This document shows positions 44,280 through 56,233 of a stretch of DNA of 64,000 nucleotides, piece by piece. The translations under genes and the position numbers were made by a program. Each line of letters begins with the position of its first letter. Position 1 is the first letter of the stretch. This DNA comes from Capra hircus (lineage: Eukaryota > Chordata > Mammalia > Artiodactyla > Bovidae): the NCBI RefSeq assembly GCF_001704415.2, contig NC_030817.1, positions 33,801,550 through 33,865,549 on the forward strand. Reading direction: 5' to 3'. The notes below the pieces were generated by a model. It was not told the origin of the DNA. It did no database searches and saw only the letters and a program-made list of their open reading frames with translations.

Positions 44280-44670
44280 CTGAGCTCCGAAGAATTGATG
44301 CCTTTGAACTGTGGTGTTGGAGAAGACTCTTGAGAGTCCCTTGGACTGCAAGGAGATCCAACCAGTCCATTCTGAAGGAGATCAACCCTGGGATTTCTTT
44401 GGAAGGAATGATGCTAAAGCTGAAGCTCCAGTACTTTGGCCACCTCATGCGAAGAGCTGACTCATTGGAAAAGACTCTGATGCTGGGAGGGATTGGGGGC
44501 AGGAGAAGAAGGGGACAACCGAGGATGAGATGGCTGGATGGCATCACAGACTCGATGGACGTGAGTCTGGGTGAACTCCGGGAGATGGTGATGGACAGTG
44601 AGGCCTGGCGTGCTGCAGTTCATGGGGTCTCAAAGAGTCGGACATGACTGAGTGACTGAACTGAACTGAA
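44280..44670 (+). mobile_element. BovB 3' end, sense, young-looking
   Basis: It starts 'ctgagctccgaagaattgat' and ends 'ctgaactgaactgaact'. The plus frame reads from 'RVPWTARRSNQSILKEINP' to 'AVHGVSKSRT' without a stop. It shares the 3' variant of the copies at 27-29 kb. Confidence 0.92.
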
Positions 44671-45479
44671 CTTCTAGTTTAAAGGCAACAGGACTTAGGA
44701 ATAGAGATTTCAGCTTCTGAACCTTTCCACCATCCCTGGTTTGTGGGTGAGAAGGAATCAAAACTCTGTGAAACAAGAGTTTTGATTCCTGAAGAGGTTG
44801 AAATTTCCAAAAGACAATAATAATTATTTCCAAAATGTAAAATTCTAATTTGCTCAACCCAGGTCAGAAGAAGACAGTGGCTAGGAAAATATCTGCCAGT
44901 GATGGATCCCCAGTAAGGGATACATGTGGAGCAGAAATGGGACGGTAAGGGATGCAGCGGTGTCTTTAATTAGAACTGAATGATGGTAAAAAATAATGAT
45001 TACAGTAACATTAATAGTGATAAATACATCTTTATATATTTCACTAACTGAAACTGAGCAAAAAAAAATACAAAACAGTAAAATTAAAAGAATGAAAGAA
45101 AGAAATTTCAGTGGTAACAGAAAACAACTGTGAGCTCAGTCTTATCTTACAGAGAGAAACACACACTCTGAGCAATGATAGCAGCCATAAAATCTCAATG
45201 TAAATGTGCTGAGCCAGATGCACTGAAGTTATTACACACTCAAATCTTAACAGCGTGCCTCCTCAACAGCAGCACTCTCTCCACCTGAGCATGTAGGAGT
45301 TTGCTTCGATGGTCTCCTCTGTCATAGCAGATTGCAGGCACTCCACAATATCTATTGAAAGAAACAATCCGTCTTGCCATTCTCATAAAACCCACCACTT
45401 CCTTTTTTTTTTTTTTTCTTGGCACCCCCACCCCCCACCACTTCCTTTAAAACTACAGTTTTAAGGAAGCACTCCCTCT
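44671..45479. other. Unassigned sequence
   Basis: A short inverted repeat lies at about 44758-44791 ('caaaactctgtgaaacaaga' and its near complement 'aagagttttgattcctg'), and a T-run at 45402-45417. No gene seen. Confidence 0.45.
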
Positions 45480-45825
45480 TTTCTATACCCTCTACCACCA
45501 GCCTTGTCAGACCCTCTCACTTCCAAAGATAATCTCCCTCCTGCTCTTCACCTCTCCAGAACCCATCCAATCTCTGGAGCTGATTCAGATTGCATCTACT
45601 GCAAGGCTTCTGTGACGGCTCCAGGCCACAGTGACTTCTTCCTCCTCTGCACACCACTGCATCCAGGGACAATGCTCTCTAGTGCAGCACATTATTGTTT
45701 TACGTTAGTTTCTAGTGTTTCTCCCTCCCCAGCGGTAAGCTTCTCCACGATGAGAACAATGCCTTATCTTTATTTCTCCCTACTTTCCTTCCTTCTTTTC
45801 TTCAACAAATACAAGGTATTTAGTT
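45480..45825 (+). repeat. L2-like fragment, sense, diverged
   Basis: The pyrimidine-rich text with 'aagcttctccacgatgagaa' in place of the L2 'aagctccatgagggcagg' phrase, followed by 'ttcttcaacaaataca', suggests an old L2. Confidence 0.45.
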
Positions 45826-46027
45826 CCTACCTGGTGGCTCAGTGGTGAAAGAATCCTCTTGCTAATGCAGGAGACTTGGGTCCAATCCCTGGGTCAGAAA
45901 GATCCCCTGGAGGAGGAAATAGAAACCCACTTTATTATTCTTACCTGGAGAATCCCATGGACAGAGGAGCCTGGCCATGGGGTCACAAAGAGCCGGACAT
46001 GACTGAGTGACTGAGCGCGCACACAGT
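45826..46027 (+). mobile_element. Bov-tA SINE, sense
   Basis: Head 'cctacctggtggctcagtgg', body with a short deletion after 'gaggagcctgg', end 'gactgagtgactgagcgcgc' passing into a short CA-like tail. Confidence 0.9.
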
Positions 46028-46759
46028 GTCAAGCAGGGCACTTCCTGATTTCCTCCTACTGCACGTGGCAGCATTTATCATGTAGTAAAGTAGACTTGAA
46101 TTACATGTGCATTTTGTCTGAGGATGTGTATTCAACAGCTCTCTATCACCCTGGATGATTTAGCTTAACTCATCTGCTGCTTCCCCAGCATATATTTAAC
46201 TCATTCTTTTTGACAAAAGAAAAACCTTCATTATCACCATTCAGCCTATTTGGGACTGTCTGATAGAGGGAAGCAGAGAGGTTTATGCCTCAGTAGCAAA
46301 AGCCTGTTTCTATAACCGGTTCCATCCAACTTCATGTGTGCTATTGCTCAAGTTTCTTGACTTTCTTGTGCCATCATGCCCCTTCGAGAAAAGAAAGATA
46401 ATAACATATTCTATGCCACCCTCAACACTCCCTAGGGTGAGGGTTAATAGAATAATGGCTGTAAAACATTTTAAGCTAATCCAAAGAAAGGTGCCACACT
46501 GTATAAAAATGTAAAGAGTTATTATGCAACTAATCAGATTCAAAATACAGGTTGCAGATGGACCTGCAGAGTACTGAAATAAAGCCTCAAGGAAGGATGC
46601 TAATGCTTAACTTGCCGCACAGGTCCAGGCAGTGCTTCTGGAAATTTCTCTTACATAAATGAACTTCAGAAAATACATTTCAAATTCACTTTTTTTTTTT
46701 TTTAAGGGAGGGAAGTTTATGCCTGAAGAACAAAGATGAAGTTGGACAGACAGAATTCA
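46028..46759. other. Unassigned sequence
   Basis: Nothing recognised apart from a T-run at about 46690-46705. Confidence 0.5.
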
Positions 46760-46769
46760 GATCCCTGAT

Positions 46770-46977
46770 GTGTTAGTCCCTCAGTCGTGTCCAACTCTTT
46801 ACAACCCCATGGACTGTAGCTAGCCAGGCTCCTTTGTCCATGGGATTTCCCAGGCAAGAATCCTGGAGTGGGTTGCCATTTCCATTCTCCAGGGGATCTT
46901 CCTGACCCTGGGATCGAAGCTGGGTCTCCTGCATTGCAGGCAGAGTCTTTCCTGTCTGAGCCACCAGGGAAGCTCCC
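46770..46977 (-). mobile_element. Bov-tA SINE, antisense
   Basis: Full-length, from 'gtgttagtccctcagtcgtg' to 'gagccaccagggaagctcc'. Flanked by the perfect 10-bp 'gatccctgat' at 46760-46769 and 46978-46987. Confidence 0.93.
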
Positions 46978-46987
46978 GATCCCTGAT

Positions 46988-47639
46988 ACTTGCTCCCATA
47001 TGAGAAGGTGTCACATTTGATTTTACAAGCTGCCCTGTGAGGGCAGGAACTGGTTCCTTATTTACAATTATATGGTCAGCACTCAAATAATATGGGACAC
47101 AGTAGATAAGAACTTAATAAATAGTGCATGTTCTCTTTATTGCTTGAAGGAGTCTAGCTTGCTGGTTCCTGAAAGGAGAGGAGAGCTAAAATAATTGGGG
47201 ACCACCGGGCCCAATACTCGTTTGTTCACAGAAGGTGCTGAGAAACATACCACCCACTAGGCTGATTGTGTGACAGCCATGCTATGTGGGTGCTGCCATG
47301 GGCTGCTGGGAGCATATCGGCTAGGTAGGTGCAGGAACAAAGACCATTTTAACCCCACATTTTGCTGGAATGTACAATTTGGGGCCCACCAGCTGTAAAT
47401 GAGAAACACACTAACCTCAGTTATGAATAAGACCCAAAACACCAAATAAAACACTAGCATATTTAACTATAAGAATAGTAGAATGAAGTAAGAACATATT
47501 ATAACCAATTGGGGGTAATTCCAAATTTCTGAAGCTAGTTCAATCATATGAAAATCTATTCAGAGACTTTACCATATAAACAGATCAGAGAATTAAAACC
47601 ACATGATTCAATAACAAGGATCTACTGTTACAGGGAGTT
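46988..47639. other. Unassigned sequence
   Basis: No gene or repeat recognised. Confidence 0.5.
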
Positions 47640-47790
47640 ATATTTAATATCTCATAATACCCTATAATGGAAAAGAATCTGAAGAAGAAGAGGTATATAA
47701 ATATATATGTATAACTGAATCAGTTTGCTGTATACTTGAAACATTGTGAATCAACTGGATTGCAATTCAAATTCTTAAAAAATAATTTTT
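47640..47790 (+). mobile_element. L1 terminal 3' end, sense
   Basis: 'aatggaaaagaatctgaaga', 'gtataactgaatcagtttgc' and 'gaatcaactggattgcaatt' match the extreme 3' end of a ruminant L1. Confidence 0.7.
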
Positions 47791-47799
47791 TACAAACCT

Positions 47800-48960
47800 T
47801 CCATGATTAGTTCAATACTTGCCATCCCTCCCCCCAAAAGGCTTTTTAAAGGATCTTATTATTGTGATAACAGAGTAAAACTTTTTAAGCCATATATTTA
47901 AAAAGATATTTCATACATATCTTGTAACGCTTACTGGGAGAACCTAGAAATATTCTCATAAAGGCCAGGTACAAGACAAGGGTACTTGTTATCACCACAA
48001 TTATTTAATGATTGTTCTTGAAGTGCTCGCCAATATAATTAGATGAGAGAATGAGATAAGCACAAATATTGGGTAGGAAGAGGCAGAAGTATCCTCATTT
48101 GCAGATTATAAAGATTACAGTCTTGAAAAACCCAAGTGAATCATCTTAAAAACTCCTAGAAACATGAGAGAATTCAATAGATTATCTGGCTTAAAATACA
48201 AATATACAGAGTAATAACTTTCTTAGTTGCCTACAATAATTAATTAGAAAGTAAAATAGTTTCCCACTCACAAAAGAAAAAATAACAAGAAATGTGTATG
48301 CTTTGTATTAAGGAAATTATAAAACTTTACAGAGGACATTGTAAAAGGAAAGAAAAAGAATATTTTAGAATCTTATTATACACGAAACTAAGTGATAAAT
48401 ACAATTAAAAAATATAAATTCCTAGCAGATCATTTTTCGACAAACTTGATAAAAGGGACTCAAACTTATTTGTAAAATTAGTATGTGAGAATAACCAAAA
48501 CAGAGCTGAAAATAAGAATGATTAGAAAATGACTTTTTAGTTTATATTGATAATTTTGTTTATAATATATTGTTTGTTGCTATTATTTAGTCACTAAGTC
48601 ATGTCTGACTCTTTGTGACCCCATGGACTGTAGCCTACCAGGCTCCTTTATCCATGGGACTTTCCAGGCAAGAATACTGGAGTGGGTTGCCATTTCTTTC
48701 TCCAGGGAATCTTCCCAACCTATGGATCAAACCCATGTCTTTCGCATCTCCTGCATTGCAGGCAGATTCTTTACCACTGAGCCACGAGGGAAGCCCTCAT
48801 AACATACTACATAATATATAAATTGATATTACATTAGTAATTTTAAAGTTAGGAATTAGAAGAATGTAGTACTAAGCAAAGAAACAGAACAGAAAACCAA
48901 GAAATAAATCCACACTTGAAAGGAAATGAATATACAAGAAAGACAATTTTCTCCTGATAG
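47800..48960 (+). mobile_element. Old L1 ORF2 fragment, sense, split by a Bov-tA
   Basis: 'aggtacaagacaagggtact' and 'gttcttgaagtgctcgccaa' correspond to the RT region. Later 'gaaacagaacagaaaaccaa' and 'aataaatccacactt' match downstream ORF2. The frame is destroyed by many stops. Confidence 0.7.
48577..48797 (-). mobile_element. Bov-tA SINE, antisense
   Basis: From 'ttagtcactaagtcatgtct' to 'actgagccacgagggaagccc', with an extra 'gtctttcgcatctcctgc' segment. Inserted into the L1 ORF2 remnant. Confidence 0.92.
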
Positions 48961-49069
48961 GCAAAAAGATAAATTGTTTAACAAATTATATTTAGGTATA
49001 CAGGCTCAGGCTAAATACCTCAATGTCATTTTGATTGTTCTCTTTCCCTTCTTACCATCCCCTTCATCC

Positions 49070-49795
49070 ATTGGGAGTACTACTGGCTCTTCATTCAAAA
49101 CACACCTGAATCTGGTCACTTCTCACTATCTCCACATTTACCAGCTCCATTGTCTCTTACCTGGATGTCTATAGTTTCCTAATTGACCTTCTGGTTTCTC
49201 TCTTGTAGAATCTTCCCCACACTGTAGTCAGGGTGGTCTTTCAAAAACATAAATCAAATAATGTCATTCCCTTCCTCAAGACTTTGAATAGCTTCCTAGC
49301 ATACTAAAGAAAAATCTCAATTCCTTCTAAATGGTAGACATCCCCTGCATGCCTGGTCCCTGCCTGGCTGTCATCACTCCCCTCTCACTCACTCCATTCA
49401 AGACACATTGGCCTTCTAGAACACACTAAATGTTTTCCCATCTCACATCTTTACATTTTCTTTTCTCTCTGCCAGAGCGGCTCTTCCCCAGGATCTTCAG
49501 ATGGCTCACCCTTCACATCCTTCAACTTTTCTTGCACAAATGTCCACTCCACAAACAGGCCATGTCTTACCATCGAGTCTAACATACTCCCGTCCCATAA
49601 CCCTCTACTTTATCATCACTGAATTTATCACTCCCCAAAATTATTAGATCAGATAGCCTTGTTTAGCATCTGTCTCTCCTGCTACATTACAGGCTCCATG
49701 GGGGCAGAGACTGTTTTGCTCACTACTGTAAACAGTGGTAGCTACTTGAAAAGTATTTGTTCAGTTAATGAATTGCAGGGGGAACAGAGCAAACA
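49070..49795 (+). repeat. L2 LINE 3' part, sense, about 0.7 kb
   Basis: A long run in L2 order: 'ctcactcactccattcaaga', 'tctctctgccagagcggctc', 'ccccaggatcttcagatggc', 'ctccatgggggcagagactg' and the end 'aaaagtatttgttcagttaa'. This is the best-preserved L2 in the window, with no usable frame. Confidence 0.85.
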
Positions 49796-50038
49796 GGACA
49801 GAACTGGGTTATTTAGCAGGTAGACTGATTTGATGAGTTATTCAAATGATAAATTTAACAGCAGAAGCCTGAGAGACTTAGGCTGATTCTAAACTTCTGG
49901 ACCAGAGGATTGAAGAGATATTGCACCATTTTTATATTAAAAATTTGAGGATGAGAAACTGCATTCCTCTGGAATTCATTGAGTTCAGTTTAGTTCACAG
50001 TTCAGAAAATTAGGGTTCATCACTATTTTAATGAATGA

Positions 50039-51067
50039 AAGAGATGGGAATACCAGACCACCTGACCTGCCTCTTGAGAAATCTGTATGCAGGTCAGGAA
50101 GCAACAGTTAGAACTGGACATGGAACAACAGACTGGTTCCAAATAGGAAAAGGAGTAAGTATGTCAAGGCTGTATATTGTCACTCTGTTTATTTGACTTA
50201 TATGCAGAGTACATCATGAGAAATGCTGGGCTGGATGAAGCACAAGCTGGAATCAAGATTGCAGGGAGAAATATCAATATCCTCAGATATGCAGATGACA
50301 CCACCCTTATGGCAGAAAGTGAAGAAGAACTAGAGAGCCTCTTGATGAAAGTGAAAGAGGAGAGTGAAAAGGTTGGCTTAAAGCTCAACATTCAGAAAAT
50401 GAAGATCATGGCATCCGGTCCCATCATTTTATGGCAAATAGATGGAGAAACAGTGGAAAACAGTGGCTGACTATTTTTAGGGGCTCCAAAATCACTGCAG
50501 ATGGTGACTGCAGCCATGAAATTAAAAGATGCTTACTCCTTGGAAGGGAAGTTATGACCAACCTAGACAGCATATTAAAAAGCAGAGACATTACATTGTC
50601 AACAAAAGTCCATCTAATCAAGGCTATGGTTTTTCCAGTAGTCATGTATAGATGTGAGAGTTGGACTATAAAGAAAGCTGAGCATAGAAGAATTGATGCT
50701 TTTGAACTGTGGTGTTGGAGAAGACTCTTGAGAGTCCCTTGGACTGCAAGGAGATCCGACCAGTCCATCCTAAGGGAGATCAGTCCTGGGTGTTCACTGG
50801 AAGGACTGATGTTGAAGCTGAAACTCCAATACTTTGGCCACCTGATGAGAAGAGCTGAGTCATTTGAAAAGACCCTGATGCTGGGAAAGATTGAAGGCAG
50901 GAGGAGAAGGGGACAATGGAGGATGAGGTGGTTAGATGGCATCACCGACTTGATGGACATGAGTTTGAGTAAACTCCAGGAGTTGGTGATGGACAGGGAG
51001 GCCTGGCGTGCTCCAGTCCATGGGGTTGCAAAGAGTTGGACACAACTGAGCGACTGAACTGAACTGA
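50039..51067 (+). mobile_element. BovB LINE, sense, 1.03 kb
   Basis: It starts inside the RT region ('agagatgggaataccagacc') and runs to the full 3' end. Possible worn duplication 'tgaaagaga' (50036) versus 'tgaaaagaga' (51065). It has the 'cctgggtgttcactggaagg' 3' variant. Confidence 0.92.
50054..51057 (+). pseudogene. BovB reverse transcriptase C-terminal remnant, frameshifted
   Basis: Frame one (50177-50470) encodes 'LFDLYAEYIMRNAGLDEAQA', intact motif C 'LRYADDTTLMAESEEEL' and 'KMKIMASGPIILWQIDGETV', then ends. Frame two (50431-51057) continues 'SKITADGDCSHEIKRCLLLG' through 'WCWRRLLRVPWTARRSDQS' to 'KSWTQLSD'. The break lies near 50453, and a small insertion near 50157 shifts the upstream frame. 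Motifs A and B are not both present in one frame, so no active enzyme is encoded. Confidence 0.88.
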
Positions 51068-52571
51068 AAAGAGAAGAAAGGAAAGATTTGCAAAAAAAAG
51101 CAAAATGCCGGGGAAAGATATTACCAAGAGTGAATTTCTTAATTGCATTGTTTTGACACAGAGGCAAATGTGCTCCTGCCATGGATAACTGGAATGAACA
51201 ATCTGCTGTAAATAAGATGTTTTCTCTTAACTATGAATAGCCCAATAACGTATCCTAATGAAGAAATGAAATGCCAAATGTTAGAACTCTAAATTTAAAA
51301 AGGATATGTTCAGTTGAGTGATCAAAGAGCATCTGTTGAATAACTAATTCATGCTGCTTTTCTCTTTCAGTAGTAAACAAAGGCATCCACTGAGGGCTGA
51401 TCACCTGTGTAAGTGCGCCTCATAAATGCAAACTACTAAATATCAGCCCTGCTCTTCATCATACTGATCATCCAGTGGGGAAAGTAAGTGAAGATGTCAT
51501 TTTGACCATTTTGCCTGTTTGTTCATGAAAGATATTTTAAATGACTGATTCTTTACCAGTTGGATGAAGCTCATGGTGCATGAAGCATAGTTTTAGTAAA
51601 AGACCCTAACTGCTCTTGGTAAAGGGGAATTATCTCAGATGAGGTATGTACTCACCTCTAGGTTTGAGACCAGAGCATCTGCTTTTTCAATCCTCCATCA
51701 GCCACTCAGTGGGAACCCAGACATTCTGTCTCAGCTGCTCACCAGATTACCTGTTTGCTTTTGATTTTTACTTTTAGCATACAAGTAATACTCTGTAGAA
51801 AAAAATTTAATACAGATAAGTGTTTTTAAATTTATCTGAATACATTCAGAGGTCATCATTAATAACATTTTGGCAAATACATATCCAGATAATTTACATG
51901 TTAATTTATTCCTTAACAATATAGCATAAACATCTCCTTATTTCAGTAAATACATATTTACATTATTTTAAATGGCAATAGCATTCAACTGATAGATGTC
52001 CCAAAATTTATTGAATGAATCTTCTATTATTGGATATTAAATTCATATAATTTGCTAGTAGATTTGCTGTGACATGATTCACTGTGGTAAACTTCCTTTT
52101 ACATTGAGTTTTCCCACTTACATAAATCTATTCTCAGAAAGAAGTCTTAGATGTGAAAGTGTGGGTTAAAGAAGACACACATTATAAGGTTTTTTCTCTG
52201 TATTGCTATAGTACCACTTACTGAGCTCTTGACTACTCTTCATGATCTTGTTTCCGTCAGGCATATCTGTGGGCTTCACTCTAGTTTCTCTGCTAATGGT
52301 ATAATTCACCTAAAACAGTAGATATGGATGCATCTTAGGCCAACCAATGAATTCCTAGGAGTTAATCAGCAAAGGTTTTCTTTTTAAAGATCTTTTAGGA
52401 AATGGAAGGATAATGTCAGTATTTCCTTCCAAGTTGTTCATTTTTCTTTTCTCCTAGAGACCTAAAAATTTCTCTCCTCATTTCTCCAATGTCCCATCTC
52501 CCACTCGAAGAACTAAATGCTGTTTAACCAGAATTATTGTTTACTGTATTTCTCCAGCTAACTCTAAATCC
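51068..52571. other. Mostly unassigned sequence
   Basis: 51760-52080 (AT-rich, 'gatgtcccaaaatttattga') resembles an old interspersed repeat of a family I cannot name. The rest shows nothing I recognise. Confidence 0.4.
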
Positions 52572-52580
52572 CAGTGGCTG

Positions 52581-52817
52581 CCTGTGAGCCTGCCTGCGTG
52601 GGTGCCAAGTCGCTTCAGTCGTGTCCGACTCTTTGTGACCCTATAGACCATGGCCCGCCAGGCTCCTCTGTCCATGGAATCCTCCAGGCAAGAATACTGG
52701 AGTGGCTAGCCATTCCCTACTCCAGGGGACCTACCCGACCCAGGGATTGAACTCACTTACATCTAACCTGCATTGGCAGGCAAGTTCTTTACTACTAGTG
52801 CCACCTGGGAAGCCCCT
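52581..52817 (-). mobile_element. Bov-tA SINE (long-head variant), antisense
   Basis: From 'gccaagtcgcttcagtcgtg' to 'agtgccacctgggaagccc'. Flanked by 'cagtggctg' at 52572-52580 and 52818-52826. Confidence 0.92.
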
Positions 52818-52826
52818 CAGTGGCTG

Positions 52827-53186
52827 ATTACCAGTCTACTATTTTCCACATCATACCATCATTGCTCCTCCCACTGCTAATCCAGGGAATGCTATCTGCT
52901 TAGCATGGGCTTAAAAAATCACTTTCAGGTGGTCCTGTCCAAAGAAAACTGACTCCCCAAACGGAAACATTCTTGTCAGAGCAGAAACCTCAGCAAGTCT
53001 CCAAAAATCTCTGAAGAATAAAGATAATGGTTAAATTATAGAAGAAGGTAGAAAGATCTCAAAGGGTGACAGGCTGTAACACATACATTCAGGAACAAAT
53101 CTTTCCTATCCCTTACAGTTTTAAAAATATGCTAAATCTGAAGTACCCATATCTTTCATTGTGATTATTCTATCAAAAATGATAAT
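52827..53186. other. Unassigned sequence
   Basis: No gene or repeat recognised in these 360 bases. Confidence 0.5.
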
Positions 53187-55800
53187 CAGTCAGTTCAGTT
53201 AGTTAACAGTCGTGTCTGACTCTTAGTGACAACATGGACTGCAGCACACCGTAGTCTTCCTATCTACAGGAAGACCTCCTTGTTGTCACCAGATCCCAGA
53301 GCTTGCTCAAACTCACATCCATTGAGTCGATGATGCCATCCAATCATCTTGTCCTCTGTTGTCCACTGTTGCTCTTGCCTTCAATCTTGCCCAGCATCAG
53401 GGTCTTTTCCAATCAGTCAGTTCTTCACATCAGGTGGCCAAAGTATTGGAGTTTCAGCTTCAGCATCAGTCTTTCCAATGAATATTCAGTACTGATTTCC
53501 TTTAGGATGGACTGGTTTGATCTCCTTGCAGTCCAAGAGACTCTCAAGAGTTTCCTCCAACACCACAGTTCAAAAACATAAATTCTTCAGCCCTCAGCTT
53601 TCTTTGGAGTCCAAGTCTCACATCCATACACAACTACTGAAAAAACCACAGCTTTGACTAGATGGACCTTTGTCAGCAAAGTAATGTCTCTGCTTTTGAT
53701 ATGCTAAGTTGGTCATAGCTTTTCTTCCAAACAGCAAGCATGTTTTAATTTCATGGCTGCAGTCACCATCGGCAGTGATTTTGAAGCCCAAGAAAATAAA
53801 GTCTCTCACTGTTTCCATTGTTTCTCCATTTATTTGCCATAAAGTGATGGAACCGGATGCCATGAAATTAGTTTTCTGAATGTTGAATTTGAAGCCAGAT
53901 TTTTCACTCTTCTCTTTCACCTTCATCAAGAGGCTCTTAAGTTCCTCTTCACTTTCTGCCATAAGGGTGGTGTCATCTGGGTATCTGAGGTTATTGATAT
54001 TTCTCCTGGCAACCTTGATTCCAGCTCGTGCTTCATCCAGCCTGGCATTCCGCATGATGTACTCTGCATATAAGTTAAATAAGCAGAGTGTCAATATACA
54101 GCCTTGACATACTCCTTTCCCAATTTGGAACCAGTCCATTGTTCTATGTCTGTTTCTAACTGTTGCTCCTTTACATGCATACAGATTTCTCAGGAGGCAG
54201 GTCAGGTGGTCTTGCATTCCCATCTCCTGAAGAATTTTCCAGTTTGTTGTGATCTACACAGTCAAAGGCGTTGGTGTAATCAACAAAGCAGAAATTGATG
54301 TTTTTCTGGAACTCTCTTGCTTTTTCTATGATCCAGCGGATGTTGGCAATTTGATCTCTGGTTCCTCTGCCTTTTCTAAATCCAGCTTGAACATCTGCAA
54401 GTTCTTGGTTTACCTACTGTTGAAGCCTTGCTTTGAAGAATCTTGAGCATTACTTTGCTAGCGTGTGAGATTAATGCAATTGTGCAGTAGTTTGAACATT
54501 CTTTGGCATTGCCTTTCTTTGGCGTTGGAATGAAAACTGACCTTTTCCAGTCCTGTGGCCACTGCTGAGTTTTCCAAATTTGCTGGCATATTGAATGCAG
54601 CACTTTCACAGCATCATCTATTAGGATTTGAAATAGCTCAACTGGAATTCCATCACCTCCACTGGCTCTGTTCATAGTGATGCTTCCTAAGGCCCACCTG
54701 ATTTTGTACTCCAGGATGTCTGGCTCTAGGTAAGTGATCACACCATCATGGTTATCTGGGTCATGAAGATCTTTTTTGTATAGTTCTTCTGTTCTTGCCA
54801 CCTTTTCTTAATATCTTCTGCTTCTATTAGGTCCATAATATTTTTGTCCTTTATCATGCCCATCTTTGCCTGAAATGTTCCCTTGGTATCTCTAGTTTTC
54901 TTGAAGAGGTCTCTAGTCTTTCCCATTCTCTTGTTTTCTTCTATTTCTTTGCATTGATTGCTGAAGAAGGCTTTCTTATCTCTCCTTGCTATTCTTTGGA
55001 ACTCTGCATTCAGATGGTTATATCTTTCCTTTTCTCCTTTACCTTTCACTTCTCTTCTTTTCTCAGCTATTTGTAATGCCTCCTCAGACAACCATTTGGC
55101 CTTTTTGCATTTCTTATTTTGGGGGGATGGTCTTGATCACTGCCTCCTGTACAATGTCACGAACCTCTGTCCATAGTTCTTCAGGCACTCTGTCTATCAG
55201 ATCTAATCCCTTGAATCTGCTTGTCACTTCCACTGTATAATTGTAAGGGATTTGATTTAGGTCTTACCTGAATGTTCTAGTGGTTTTCCCTACTTTCTTC
55301 AATTTAAGTCTGAATTTGGCAATAAGGAGTTCATGGTCTGAGCCACAGTCAGCTCCCAGCCTTGTTTTTGCTGATTGTGTAGAGCTTCTCCATCTTCGGC
55401 TGCAAAGAATATAATCAGTCTGATTTCAGTATTGACCATCTGGTAATGTCCATGCGTAGAGTCGTTTCTTGTGTCGTTGGAAGAGAGGTTTGCTATGACC
55501 AGTCCAGTCTCTTGGCAAAACTCTGTTAGCCTTTGCCCTGCTTCATTTTGTACTCCAAGATCAAACTTGCCTGTTACTGCAGGTATCTCTTGACTTACTA
55601 CTTTTGCGTTCCAGCCCCCTCTGATGAAAAAGACATCTTTTTTTGGTGTTAGTTCTAGAAGGTCTTGTAAGTCATCAAAGATCCGTTCAACTTCAGCTTC
55701 TTTGGCATTAGTGGTTGGGGCATAGACTTGGATTACTGTGATATTGAATGGTTTGCCTTGGAAACGAACAGAGATCATTCTGTCATTTTTGAGCATGCAT
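53187..55800 (-). mobile_element. Longest BovB LINE, antisense, 2.6 kb
   Basis: It has the complete BovB 3' end at left (short 'cagtcagttcagt') and reaches back through the RT, the linker and most of the endonuclease-coding region, stopping near 55800 in an AT-rich tract. About four-fifths of a full element by reading (full BovB is roughly 3.2 kb). It carries the older-looking 'gaatattcagtactgatttc' 3' variant. Confidence 0.93.
53618..55796 (-). pseudogene. BovB ORF2 remnant: endonuclease plus reverse transcriptase, decayed
   Basis: In coding order on the minus strand. 55299-55796 (165 codons) is the apurinic-type endonuclease domain, with 'VIQVYAPTTNAKEAEVERIF' and 'KDVFFIRGGWNAKVVSQEIP'; the motif usually reads GDWN, so the aspartate is changed to glycine. 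54738-55091 is the linker ('RKEVKGKGEKERY'-like basic region). 54376-54801 is the RT N-terminal part ('YLEPDILEYKIRWALGSITM', 'PQDWKRSVFIPTPKKGNAKE'). 53618-54223 holds motif B 'GCILTLCLFNLYAEYIM' and motif C as 'LRYPDDTTLM', a YADD to YPDD change. At least three frameshifts separate the pieces. It is inactive, but it shows the domain order of RTE-type LINEs. Confidence 0.88.
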
Positions 55801-55944
55801 TTCTATATTATACATACTATTTTGAATATACATATATATGTTATACATACACACTATACATATGTTATACATACATACATACACAGAAAGTATGTGTGTG
55901 TATATATATGTACTTTGTACTTTATATATATATATACTATATAT
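55801..55944 (+). repeat. AT-rich (CATA/TATA)n tract
   Basis: Imperfect 'atacat' and 'tata' units, including 'acatacatacatacacag' and a TA run near 55921-55936, between the BovB 5' end and a Bov-A2. Confidence 0.85.
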
Positions 55945-56222
55945 GCTGCTGCTGCTGCTGCTAAGTCACTTCAGTCGTGTCTGACTCTGTGCGACCCCAT
56001 AGACGGCAGCCCACCAGGCTCCGCCGTCCCTGGGATTCTCCAGGCAAGAATACTGGAGTGGGTTGCCATTTCCTTCTCCAATGCATGAAAGAGAAAAGTG
56101 AAAGTGAAGTCACTCAGTCGTGTCCGACTCCTAGCGACCCCATGGACTGGAGCCCACCAGGCTCCTCCATCCATGGATTTTCCAGGCAAGAGCACTGGAG
56201 TGGGGTGCCATTGCCTTCTCCG
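55945..56222 (-). mobile_element. Bov-A2 SINE, antisense, young-looking
   Basis: Starts with five 'gct' units ('gctgctgctgctgctaag'), two BovA monomers joined at 'ccaatgcatgaaagagaa', ends 'ccattgccttctccg'. Perfect duplication 'atactatatat' at 55934-55944 and 56223-56233. It retains many CpGs. Confidence 0.94.
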
Positions 56223-56233
56223 ATACTATATAT

